Shown one piece after another: positions 1 through 7,125 of a stretch of DNA of 16,099 nt. The translations under genes and the position numbers were made by a program. Origin of the DNA: Rhodospirillales bacterium. GTDB taxonomy: Bacteria; Pseudomonadota; Alphaproteobacteria; QKFK01; SZUA-500. How positions within the stretch are numbered: the stretch's first letter is position 1; each line of letters starts with the position of its first letter. The notes under the pieces are model-generated. The model did no database searches. It was not told the DNA's origin and saw nothing but the letters and a program-made list of their open reading frames with translations. The stretch covers positions 1 to 16,099 of the forward strand of contig QKFK01000151.1 of the NCBI GenBank assembly GCA_003252195.1, written 5' to 3'.

Positions 1-53
1 CCTGTTTTGCTGTTAAATTTTCTTTGCAATTAAGGCTTTAACTTTATGCAAAA

Positions 54-118
54 AGAATATATTATATTCTCACTTTGTGTGTCAGAGAAATAGGGAATTG
101 CCCGCCTCTGATTATTTT
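54..118 (+). promoter_or_regulatory. hppA upstream region: AT palindrome and terminator-like leader hairpin
   Basis: Positions 54-70 form a perfect inverted repeat, AGAATATA-T-TATATTCT. It contains two TATATT hexamers (58-63 and 63-68) that could serve as a -10 box; no convincing -35 is visible. Downstream, TCAGAG (82-87) pairs with CTCTGA (106-111), and inside it GGG (93-95) pairs with CCC (101-103). A T-rich run follows at 112-119. The hairpin is either the terminator of a gene left of the window or a leader structure in front of the pyrophosphatase ribosome-binding site (AAAAGG, about 131-136). Confidence 0.35.
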
Positions 119-145
119 TAACCCGTCGGAAAAAGGCAGAATTAA

Positions 146-2575
146 ATGTTAAAAAATTTAAAATTCGCGCTATCTTACGTGTTTGTATCTCTACTCATGA
201 TCGGCAATGCTGCCGCAAGTGAAGTAGATTTACATATACCTTCTCTCGACGTTTCTTTTGATAGCCTTGGTGGCATCACAGGAACTGAGATTTTATCATG
301 GGGTATATTGGTTTGCGTAATTGGCATGATCTTCGGTTTAGTAGAATTTCTTAAAATTAAAAAACTTCCTGTTCATAGTTCAATGCTTGAAGTTTCAGAA
401 ACAATTTACCAAACATGTAAAACTTATTTAGTGCAACAAGGCAAGCTCCTCATTTTATTAGAAGCTTTCATTGGCGCATGTATTTTCTATTATTTCTTTG
501 TATTACAAGCAATGCCTCTTCCTAAAGTTGTTTTAATTTTGGCATGGTCAATCCTTGGAATTTTAGGTTCATATGGGGTTGCATGGTTCGGCATCAGAAT
601 TAACACTTATGCTAACAGCAGAACAGCTTTTGCCTCACTTAAAGGCAAACCTTACCCTGTTATGTCATTACCTCTTCGTTCTGGTATGTCAATTGGCGTT
701 CTTTTAATCTGCGTTGAGCTTATCATGATGATTTTCATCTTACTGTTCGTTCCTAAAGAAAGCGCTGGAGCATGTTTTGTTGGTTTTGCTATTGGTGAAT
801 CATTAGGTGCTTCTGCCCTTCGTATCTGTGGTGGTATTTTTACCAAAATCGCAGACATCGGTGCAGACTTGATGAAAATTATCTTCAAAATTGATGAAGA
901 TGATGCCAGAAACCCAGGTGTTATTGCCGACTGCGTTGGTGATAACGCAGGTGACTCTGTTGGCCCAACCGCTGATGGTTTTGAAACATATGGTGTTACT
1001 GGTGTTGCCTTAATCAGCTTTATTGTATTAGCCGCAGGCTTTGGCTTCACCGAAAGTGGAGAAATGGCTCTTTATGAAAGAGGCATTTGGTTCCAAGGTA
1101 CTTTGATTGTATGGATTTTTGCAATGCGCGTTTTAATGATTGCAACATCAATCATCGCTTATGCTCTTAACGGTGCAATTTCTAAAGCCAGATTCAAAGA
1201 TGCTAAAAAGTTTGATTTTGAGATTCCACTTACATCATTAGTATGGATTACCTCAATCATTTCTATCGCTGTAACTTTTGGAGTAAGTAAATTACTCTTA
1301 AATCAAGAAGCTGTAGAAAAAGATCTTGGTGATTTATGGTGGGTATTATCAGTTATCATCAGTTGTGGCACATTAGCGGCTGCGATCATTCCTGAATTCA
1401 CTAAAATATTTACCTCTTCAAAATCTCAACATGTTCAAGAGATTGTTAACACAGGTCGTGAAGCTGGTGCTTCTTTAGTTATTCTATCAGGTATGGTAGC
1501 TGGTAACTTTAGCGCCTTCTGGAAAGGTATCGTTATTGTTGCTCTTATGACAATTGCTTACTACACAGCTTCATACAGCAACTTAGGCGACACCATGGTT
1601 TACCCTTCAATCTTTGCATTTGGCTTAGTTGCCTTTGGTATGCTTGGCATGGGTCCTGTGACTATCGCTGTTGACAGCTATGGCCCTGTTACAGATAATG
1701 CTCAATCAGTTTTTGAGCTTTCACAAATTGAAAGCATTAAAGGCATTGAAAAAGACATCAAAGATAACTTTGGATTTGAGCCTAACTTCAAAGAAGGCAA
1801 AGAATTCTTAGAAGCAAACGATTCAGCAGGTAACACATTTAAAGCAACAGCAAAACCTGTGCTTATTGGTACTGCTGTTATTGGTGCTACTACGATGATT
1901 TTCTCAATCATATTGCTCTTAAACCTTAATCTTGACCTTTTAGACCCTAAAGTTCTACTTGGTTTGATTAGTGGTGGTGCGGTAATTTACTGGTTTAGCG
2001 GTGCATCTATGCAAGCCGTATCAACTGGCGCTTATCGTGCAGTGGCATATATTAAGAAAAATATTCATCTTGATGGCGCGACTAAAGCTTCATTATCAGA
2101 TTCAAAGAATGTGGTAAAAATCTGCACTCAATATGCTCAGCTCGGTATGCTTAACATATTTGGTGTTGTATTCTCAATCACATTGGCATTTGCCTGTTTT
2201 GACCCAACATTCTTTGCTAGCTATCTTATCTCAATCGCCGTATTCGGTTTATACCAAGCTATCTTTATGGCTAATGCTGGTGGTTCATGGGATAATGCTA
2301 AGAAAGTGGTTGAAGTTGATTTGAAAGAAAAGAATACCCCTCTCCACGATGCAACTGTTGTGGGTGACACCGTAGGTGATCCTTTCAAAGACACTTCATC
2401 TGTTGCTCTTAACCCGATTATTAAGTTCACAACTTTGTTCGGCTTGCTAGCGGTTGAAATCGCTGTTGCGGCTGGTCAAACAGCTCAATATTTCGGTGCG
2501 TTCTTCTTAGTTGTTGCTCTGTATTTTGTATATCGTTCATTCTATAAAATGAAGATTGAAAAAATTGTAGACTAA
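146..2575 (+). CDS. hppA: Membrane-bound ion-pumping pyrophosphatase, divergent type
   Basis: This is a membrane-integral pyrophosphatase. It hydrolyses PPi at the cytoplasmic face and pumps H+ (or Na+) outward. The 809 residues make it longer than the usual 660-770 of the family. Residues 1-25 look like a cleavable signal peptide ending A-A-A-S. Many hydrophobic segments follow. The catalytic loops are visible: DIGADL at 237-242, the E-D-D-A-R-N-P segment at 251-257, and the aspartates of VGDNAGDSVG (264-273). Near the C-terminus are G-G-S-W-D-N-A-K and VGDTVGDPFKDT. Lysine 566 in GNTFKA occupies the position that marks K+-independent enzymes. About 25 extra residues lie between the V-D-S-Y-G-P segment (about 508) and GNT (562). 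This insertion, and GPTADGFETYGVTGVAL where typical enzymes have a GMGADLFESY-type sequence, place it in a divergent branch. Ion specificity cannot be read with confidence. A strong terminator follows, so it is probably monocistronic. Confidence 0.95.
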   Translation: MLKNLKFALSYVFVSLLMIGNAAASEVDLHIPSLDVSFDSLGGITGTEILSWGILVCVIGMIFGLVEFLKIKKLPVHSSMLEVSETIYQTCKTYLVQQGKLLILLEAFIGACIFYYFFVLQAMPLPKVVLILAWSILGILGSYGVAWFGIRINTYANSRTAFASLKGKPYPVMSLPLRSGMSIGVLLICVELIMMIFILLFVPKESAGACFVGFAIGESLGASALRICGGIFTKIADIGADLMKIIFKIDEDDARNPGVIADCVGDNAGDSVGPTADGFETYGVTGVALISFIVLAAGFGFTESGEMALYERGIWFQGTLIVWIFAMRVLMIATSIIAYALNGAISKARFKDAKKFDFEIPLTSLVWITSIISIAVTFGVSKLLLNQEAVEKDLGDLWWVLSVIISCGTLAAAIIPEFTKIFTSSKSQHVQEIVNTGREAGASLVILSGMVAGNFSAFWKGIVIVALMTIAYYTASYSNLGDTMVYPSIFAFGLVAFGMLGMGPVTIAVDSYGPVTDNAQSVFELSQIESIKGIEKDIKDNFGFEPNFKEGKEFLEANDSAGNTFKATAKPVLIGTAVIGATTMIFSIILLLNLNLDLLDPKVLLGLISGGAVIYWFSGASMQAVSTGAYRAVAYIKKNIHLDGATKASLSDSKNVVKICTQYAQLGMLNIFGVVFSITLAFACFDPTFFASYLISIAVFGLYQAIFMANAGGSWDNAKKVVEVDLKEKNTPLHDATVVGDTVGDPFKDTSSVALNPIIKFTTLFGLLAVEIAVAAGQTAQYFGAFFLVVALYFVYRSFYKMKIEKIVD

Positions 2576-2591
2576 CATCTAAAACGTCATT

Positions 2592-2622
2592 AAACGGCTG
2601 TCATTTTGGCAGCCGTTTTTTG
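2592..2622 (+). terminator. Rho-independent terminator of hppA
   Basis: AAACGGCTG (2592-2600) pairs perfectly with CAGCCGTTT (2610-2618) around a 9-nt loop, and the T run continues to 2621. It begins 17 bases after the hppA stop codon. Confidence 0.93.
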
Positions 2623-2907
2623 TTGTATAAACATCAACTAGCGTGCACATGTAACGTTATTATCAACATTGCCAATTAACCTTAAAAGCTTCTCGCTGAC
2701 TGATATTGCAGACACAAATTTAATAAACATATAATGCGTCACTCAAAAACACGAATATCCGTCATAATCTCTCCATGTAAGCATAAAATTTTGACTAGAG
2801 ACCCCACCTAAGCAATTTTACCTTCTATCTCATTTTATGTTTTTGTTAGCTTAAATTATTATTTTGAGATAAGTTATTATCTATAAATTTTATTCAGTGA
2901 GTTTTTC
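2623..2907. other. Intergenic region between hppA and a small membrane protein gene
   Basis: No open reading frame or RNA gene is visible in these 285 bases. The only notable structure is a short inverted repeat, AGATAA-GTTA-TTATCT (2867-2882), about 25 bases before the next start codon. It could be an operator or chance in AT-rich DNA. The region presumably carries the promoter of the following gene, but no good -35/-10 pair is seen. Confidence 0.5.
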
Positions 2908-3420
2908 ATGTTCAAAAAGCCTGATTTACATAAATACGTCGCATTAACTATAGCTGTTGCCTTGCCGTTTTTTTATATCTCAATCACAGGGATTAATCTT
3001 TACTATTCAACTTTTAAAAATGGTAAAACAGCCCCTGCACAAATTATTTCTATTGAACAAATAGGACAATCCAGCAAATTTATTGATTATAAAATCACCT
3101 ATCAACCAGAGATAAATGAAGAGACATTAGCACGCTCAACTAGAGTTTATAGCGAAAAAAATATAAATAAATCAGATAGGTTAGATAGCTATTATGCTAT
3201 ACGTAATAGCAAAACACATATTTTAGCAATTGAAGCCAAGCCTCTTTTAACCCGTTCTATTTTGTATTGCCTGTTTGGTTTTATAATTCTACTACTTTCA
3301 TACGTTCGTTATCGCAATATGCCATCCGATAACAAAGATATGACACCTAATTATTCCACCCATAAAGTAATCTTAGCTACCATTATTGTGTTAGCCTTAA
3401 TCCAATTATTGCTTTTTTAA
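2908..3420 (+). CDS. Small membrane protein with one extramembrane domain (possibly DUF3592-like)
   Basis: This 170-residue protein has three predicted membrane segments, at about residues 9-30, 112-132 and 150-169. Between the first and second lies a soluble domain of about 80 residues. It opens with T-A-P-A-Q-I-I-S-I-E and contains F-I-D-Y-K-I-T-Y, alternating hydrophobic strands typical of a small beta domain. A domain of this kind after one membrane helix, with helices following, resembles DUF3592-type proteins, whose function is unknown; the match is by eye only. The ribosome-binding site is weak (GTGAG, 2897-2901). The gene is flanked by the hppA terminator and a 114-base gap before ldh, so it is probably a single transcription unit. 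Composition is like its neighbours. Confidence 0.75.
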   Translation: MFKKPDLHKYVALTIAVALPFFYISITGINLYYSTFKNGKTAPAQIISIEQIGQSSKFIDYKITYQPEINEETLARSTRVYSEKNINKSDRLDSYYAIRNSKTHILAIEAKPLLTRSILYCLFGFIILLLSYVRYRNMPSDNKDMTPNYSTHKVILATIIVLALIQLLLF

Positions 3421-3534
3421 TATTAGTGAAACATTCAGCATCATTTTGTGAAGCATAAGAACCTAGAAAAGCCCTATTTAATGCTTATCTGTAATAAGTA
3501 AAAACAACTTATAAAAAATCAGAAAGGACAAGAT

Positions 3535-4473
3535 ATGCAAGTTGGTATTATTGGCGCAGGAATGGTCGGAAGTTCAACAGCCTATGCGCTTATGATGCGT
3601 GGAGCATCACGAAAAATCATTATTGTAGATATTAATAAACAAAGAGCAGAAGCTGAGGCTAATGATATTTTCCATGCTACGCCTTTTGCATACCCTTCTC
3701 ATGTGATTGCAGGAGATTATTCTGATTTAGCAGGCTGTGGTATTGTTATTATCACCGCAGGTTTAGCTCAAAAACCTGGCGAAACTAGATTAGAGCTAAT
3801 TGACAGAAACACCGCCGTATTTAAGCAAATTGTTCCGCAAATCTTAAAATACGCTCCAGATGCAATATTGGTAGTAGCAACCAACCCTGTTGATGCGATG
3901 ACCCATGTTACCCAAAAGATTTCTGGGCTTCCTCCTCATAGAGTTATTGGCTCTGGCACAGTTTTAGACACAGCTCGTTTCCGCTCATTGCTAGGATATC
4001 ATCTTAAAACATCACCTAACTCTGTACACGCTTATGTGCTTGGCGAACATGGTGATTCTGAGGTTCTATGTTGGTCATCATCAGATGCCGCTGGAGTTGC
4101 CTTAAATGAATTTGCAAAATCCGTCGGCAGACCTTTAGATGATGAGGTTAAGGCAAAAATAGATGATGAAGTCCGCAATGCTGCTTATAAAATTATTGCA
4201 GGTAAAGGCTCAACCTACTTTGGTATTGGCGGCGGACTAACCCGCATTGTTCAAGCTATTGCCAATAATGAGAATACGGTTATGACGGTATCTATGGTAA
4301 ATGAAAAGATTGAAGGGGTTGAAAATGTAGCCCTATCACTCCCTCGCATTCTGGGTAAAAACGGTATTGAACAAACCATTTTGCCAATCCTAAGTAGTGA
4401 CGAACATTTACTCCTTAAAAAGTCGGCTGAAGTGATTAAAGAAATCAGCGATAAAGCCATCGCTAACTTATAA
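3535..4473 (+). CDS. ldh: L-lactate dehydrogenase
   Basis: This is a cytoplasmic NAD-dependent L-lactate dehydrogenase that reduces pyruvate to L-lactate and regenerates NAD+ in fermentation. The 312 residues are the normal length. The Rossmann motif G-A-G-M-V-G is at 7-12, and D32 at the end of strand 2 favours NAD over NADP. The substrate loop QKPGETR (79-85) has glutamine at the position that separates lactate dehydrogenase (Gln) from malate dehydrogenase (Arg). Catalytic Asp145, Arg148 and His172 (in GEHGDSE) are present. Arg150 and His165 match the two residues that bind fructose 1,6-bisphosphate in allosteric bacterial enzymes, so activation by that sugar is likely (inference). The start is fixed by AGAAAGGA (3521-3528) six bases before the ATG. 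A terminator follows at 4493, so it is probably monocistronic. Confidence 0.95.
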   Translation: MQVGIIGAGMVGSSTAYALMMRGASRKIIIVDINKQRAEAEANDIFHATPFAYPSHVIAGDYSDLAGCGIVIITAGLAQKPGETRLELIDRNTAVFKQIVPQILKYAPDAILVVATNPVDAMTHVTQKISGLPPHRVIGSGTVLDTARFRSLLGYHLKTSPNSVHAYVLGEHGDSEVLCWSSSDAAGVALNEFAKSVGRPLDDEVKAKIDDEVRNAAYKIIAGKGSTYFGIGGGLTRIVQAIANNENTVMTVSMVNEKIEGVENVALSLPRILGKNGIEQTILPILSSDEHLLLKKSAEVIKEISDKAIANL

Positions 4474-4492
4474 GCAACGCTTATATCTTACC

Positions 4493-4528
4493 AAGAGCAG
4501 TGTCTTATGGTGCTGCTCTTATTTTTTT
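4493..4528 (+). terminator. Rho-independent terminator of ldh
   Basis: AAGAGCAG (4493-4500) pairs with CTGCTCTT (4513-4520) across a 12-nt loop, followed by A and seven T residues (4522-4528). It ends the ldh transcript just before the promoter of the paralog cluster. Confidence 0.9.
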
Positions 4529-4537
4529 GCGCTACTC

Positions 4538-4578
4538 TTGACAAAAAGATTGTTTTAGACACAAAAGTCTTGTATCAT
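4538..4578 (+). promoter_or_regulatory. Promoter P1 with TAGACA-type repeat, upstream of paralog 1
   Basis: The -35 TTGTTT (4550-4555) and -10 TATCAT (4573-4578) are separated by 17 bases. The block ATTGTTTTAGACA (4549-4561) and the -10 box recur with identical spacing upstream of paralog 2 (5616-5645), so this element is duplicated rather than chance. TTGACA (4538-4543) and TTAGACA (4555-4561) form an imperfect direct repeat, about 17-18 bases apart, overlapping the -35 and spacer. This is where a repressor or activator would sit. Confidence 0.65.
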
Positions 4579-4663
4579 GCTTCGTAGTAGCAAATGAAAA
4601 TTTGAGCAAACATTTATTACAACCTTTAATTATTAGTATCAAAGATATTCCTTGGAGAAAATC

Positions 4664-5536
4664 ATGGATGGAAAGATTTCAAAATTAAATATAATTAAAA
4701 ACACGTATTTTGATTATATATCTAGAACCCCAACTGGAAAAGAGCTTCTTTCTCAAATAAATAAGGATAATTTAACCATAAAGATATCTAATCTTCCATC
4801 AAATATCTCTTCAGAAAACAACACTATATATGTACCAGAGAATCTTCTGGATATGAAGAAAAGAGGACTTTTTTTCGCAGAGGCTACCCAAGCTTTAATA
4901 AAAAATAGTCTAGGGTATGATTCTAAAATTCAATACTCTCCATCTGATGAATTATATAAAGCTAATCTGATTGAAGCAAAAGCAGTATGTTTTTCTCTGC
5001 AGATAGGTAAAGAATTATCAGAACTTGGCATTGATGAAGCAATGAATGAGTTTAACAAAGAAGAAGCCAAGAAAAGTGAATACAAATACAAAAACACGGC
5101 TAGCACTTTCTTTGGAACAGAAAATTCTTACCAATCAGCTTTTAAAGCATATTTTGAAAAAGATAGAGCCCAAACAGATACAGATAAAACAACATTAAAT
5201 AAAATTATAAAACAGGCAAGGAAGTCCATAGAAGACCTCCAACCTCAATCTAAAATTGTGGATACTAACAAAGCAAAAGAGGAACTCCCTGTTATTGATA
5301 AAATGAAATCTCTAGAATTAGAAGACGTAGACGCATACACAAAATGGCAAGGTGTTAGTGTTTTAGATTATGGCTCTATGATAACCAATAAAGATAAACT
5401 ATATGGTTGTGCTACTTCTTTAGATAAAGAACTAGCAGATGCAAATATTTATATATCTAAAGCAACTTCATATTACAGAATAGCCAAAAGCAATAATATA
5501 CAATCTATAATTGCGGAAAAAGCGAAAACAAAATAA
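4664..5536 (+). CDS. Paralog 1 of the HExxH cluster; apparent pseudo-metallopeptidase
   Basis: This 290-residue protein has no signal peptide or membrane segment. It belongs to the same family as the four HExxH proteins downstream. It shares TPTGK (22-26), S-D-E-L-Y before the third-ligand helix (94-98), L-I-E-A-K-A-V (102-108), L-Q-I-G-K-E-L with downstream L-G-I (112-123), a D-R segment (167-168) and K-W-Q-G (227-230). Where the others have HExxH it has A72-E73-A74-T75-Q76, so both zinc-binding histidines are gone while the glutamate remains. Glu104 of the putative third ligand is kept. An inactive regulatory or decoy copy is the best reading; it is not broken by stops or frameshifts. The ATG at 4664 is chosen because GGAGAA (4654-4659) lies correctly before it; an upstream TTG at 4652 would overlap that site. 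Coding is noticeably AT-rich. It has its own promoter (P1). Confidence 0.85.
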   Translation: MDGKISKLNIIKNTYFDYISRTPTGKELLSQINKDNLTIKISNLPSNISSENNTIYVPENLLDMKKRGLFFAEATQALIKNSLGYDSKIQYSPSDELYKANLIEAKAVCFSLQIGKELSELGIDEAMNEFNKEEAKKSEYKYKNTASTFFGTENSYQSAFKAYFEKDRAQTDTDKTTLNKIIKQARKSIEDLQPQSKIVDTNKAKEELPVIDKMKSLELEDVDAYTKWQGVSVLDYGSMITNKDKLYGCATSLDKELADANIYISKATSYYRIAKSNNIQSIIAEKAKTK

Positions 5537-5542
5537 CATCTC

Positions 5543-5570
5543 AGAATTCAATACACAATTCTAGAATTCT
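5543..5570. repeat. Short inverted repeats after paralog 1
   Basis: AATTCTAGAATT (5557-5568) is a perfect 12-base palindrome. Its left half also pairs with AGAATT at 5543-5548 across an 8-base loop, so two alternative hairpins are possible. There is no T run, so it is not a classical terminator. It could be a protein-binding site or a weak transcript end. Confidence 0.3.
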
Positions 5571-5600
5571 TGAAAATATATATCATAGATAAATCGCATA

Positions 5601-5645
5601 TTTAGACAAAAAAACATTGTTTTAGACATAAAAAACATGTATCAT
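5601..5645 (+). promoter_or_regulatory. Promoter P2 with TTTAGACA direct repeat, upstream of paralog 2
   Basis: The -35 TTGTTT (5617-5622) and -10 TATCAT (5640-5645) have a 17-base spacer, the same arrangement as P1. TTTAGACA occurs twice, at 5601-5608 and 5621-5628, exactly 20 bases apart (about two helical turns), each followed by an A-rich run. The predicted start point (about 5652) rules out the in-frame TTG at 5651 as a translation start. P2 is the only evident promoter for the genes from paralog 2 to paralog 5. Confidence 0.7.
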
Positions 5646-5680
5646 ACTCATTGTTTGGGTTTAATGATGCGGGCGGGTTA

Positions 5681-6640
5681 ATGATTACATATCCATATAA
5701 AGATTTTGAAACTTTTATTGAAGATAAACTGGCTATTTTAAGCCAATGTCCTACTGGCAAATACTTGGTTGACGCATTAAGAGAAACCGACTTATCAATT
5801 TCTCCAGATTCATCTCTTCCACGCAAAACTCCCATGCAAACTCATGAAAATGGCATATCCGTTTCATTAGGTTGTTTATCATCCGATTCTGAAGGAATGG
5901 TTCTAGATTCTCTTGCTCATGAAATCTCTCATGTGCTGATGAATAAAAAAGATGAAACGTTTAAAATAAAATACAATCCATTAGATGAGCTGTATAGAAA
6001 CAATTTAGATGAAGCTAAATCAGTTTCATTAGCCTTGCAAATTGGGGCAGAATTAGACGAGCTTGGCGTCAACAAGTCTATGAAAGCATATCAAAATGGT
6101 CAAGGCGTAGAATTCACCGGAGAAATAATTCATTACGCATATAACAATGCCGTGAATGATTTTAACGGTGCCATATCTGAAAATAAAAATGCTTTAAAAA
6201 ATGGTTCAGCCATTAAAGCAGGCTTCTTAGGGCGTTTACAAAAAGATAGAGAAAAGCCAAATTTAAGCAAGGTTTATGACAATGACCGTCTTGGCATTTT
6301 TGCTTATATTGGCAAAGAGCTAAGTATCAAACTAGGCAACAATCCTCAAACCGTGCATAGCATGCAGAATTATCAAAAAAATTACCCTTTCTTAAAAGGA
6401 CCTAAAGCATTAGATAAAGATGACATCAAAGCTTATTGTGATTGGTGTGGCAAGTCGATATTCTCCAATCAAGAAATGAGCGTTTTACTAACCCCAAACA
6501 GCAAAAAAACAGGCTTAAGTCAAGGAGCATCATCTCAACTTCCTATTGCAGATCTTTTCATGTCTCAGGCAAGTTCATCTTTTAAAATGTGTGAATATAG
6601 AGTAGTCTCAATACAGCAAAATATTTCTAATTCTAGATAG
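5681..6640 (+). CDS. Paralog 2: putative zinc metallopeptidase (HExxH)
   Basis: This 319-residue protein has no signal peptide or membrane helix. It carries CPTGK (23-27), H80-E-I-S-H84 as the putative zinc-binding and catalytic helix, and N-P-L-D-E-L-Y followed by L-D-E111-A-K as the putative third-ligand helix. The spacing is HExxH-x26-E, the same as in my recollection of IrrE-type (M78) peptidases. Further shared motifs are L-G-R-L-Q-K-D-R (183-190), V-Y-D (198-200) and C-D-W-C-G (253-257). The overall plan also recalls the putative metallopeptidase family DUF6782 of alphaproteobacteria, but I cannot verify membership. The ATG at 5681 is preferred over a TTG at 5651: it lies downstream of the predicted transcription start, follows a G-rich site (GGGCGGG, 5671-5677) and matches the paralog N-termini. 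It is more similar to paralog 1 than to paralogs 3-5 around the D-E-L-Y motif. Confidence 0.85.
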   Translation: MITYPYKDFETFIEDKLAILSQCPTGKYLVDALRETDLSISPDSSLPRKTPMQTHENGISVSLGCLSSDSEGMVLDSLAHEISHVLMNKKDETFKIKYNPLDELYRNNLDEAKSVSLALQIGAELDELGVNKSMKAYQNGQGVEFTGEIIHYAYNNAVNDFNGAISENKNALKNGSAIKAGFLGRLQKDREKPNLSKVYDNDRLGIFAYIGKELSIKLGNNPQTVHSMQNYQKNYPFLKGPKALDKDDIKAYCDWCGKSIFSNQEMSVLLTPNSKKTGLSQGASSQLPIADLFMSQASSSFKMCEYRVVSIQQNISNSR

Positions 6641-6650
6641 GCATAAATCA

Positions 6651-7124
6651 ATGATGAAACAATTATCATATAACGAAAAAGATGAATTTTTAAAAAAAGT
6701 AGAAGGGCTAAAACTACCATTCTTTGCTAGCCCAATCATTGCTGAAGTTGAAAAGCAGGAGCTACCTTTTTATAAAACTGCTCAATTGTACAAGCTTAAA
6801 GATTTAAAATCTCGCCCTGCTGTATCTCGTTATTTTATAGATTCTGAAAAAGGTTTAAAGCTAGTTGAGGGTTTTGCCGATGATATTATTGAGCTTAACT
6901 TAAAAGACAACCTTAAACTAAGTTATGCCAACGTGTGTGAATATACCAAATTTTATCTTTCTATGATTTGGAATGAAGACAATGCTCCTAGCGTTGATGA
7001 ACATAGCCTTGAGGTAGAAAAAGAAACCTATAATGGATACTTACTCCGTGCTAAAGCAAATTATGGCTACGCAGAATTAGAAGTTAATAACCACGGCGAG
7101 ATTAAACAAGTAAAAGAAGATTAA
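6651..7124 (+). CDS. Unknown 157-residue protein inside the metallopeptidase cluster
   Basis: I do not recognise a named family. The protein is soluble, with no signal or membrane segment, and does not share the TPTGK, HExxH or W-x-G motifs of its neighbours. Notable stretches are L-P-F-Y-K-T-A-Q-L-Y-K-L, R-P-A-V-S-R-Y-F-I, then an acidic central part with D-D-I-I-E-L-N-L, an aromatic helix N-V-C-E-Y-T-K-F-Y-L-S-M-I-W, and a C-terminal beta-rich part (N-G-Y-L-L-R-A-K-A-N-Y-G). The order resembles uncharacterised alphaproteobacterial proteins I have seen, but no function is known to me. It starts 10 bases after paralog 2 and ends one base before paralog 3, so it is co-transcribed; a partner, inhibitor or chaperone role for the peptidases is inference only. 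The ATG at 6654 is an equally possible start. Confidence 0.85.
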   Translation: MMKQLSYNEKDEFLKKVEGLKLPFFASPIIAEVEKQELPFYKTAQLYKLKDLKSRPAVSRYFIDSEKGLKLVEGFADDIIELNLKDNLKLSYANVCEYTKFYLSMIWNEDNAPSVDEHSLEVEKETYNGYLLRAKANYGYAELEVNNHGEIKQVKED

Positions 7125-7125
7125 C

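Noticed and set aside
652..1050. Minus-strand open frame of 132 codons inside hppA
   Set aside because: It is the reverse-strand shadow of the pyrophosphatase, rich in Pro/Ser/Thr as expected from reversed codons, with no ribosome site.
4538..4578. TTGACA at 4538 as the -35 of TATCAT at 4573
   Set aside because: The spacing would be 29 bases. TTGTTT at 4550 gives 17 and is conserved in P2.
5651..5680. TTG start for paralog 2 at 5651
   Set aside because: It coincides with the predicted transcription start of P2 and leaves no room for a ribosome site; the ATG at 5681 fits better.
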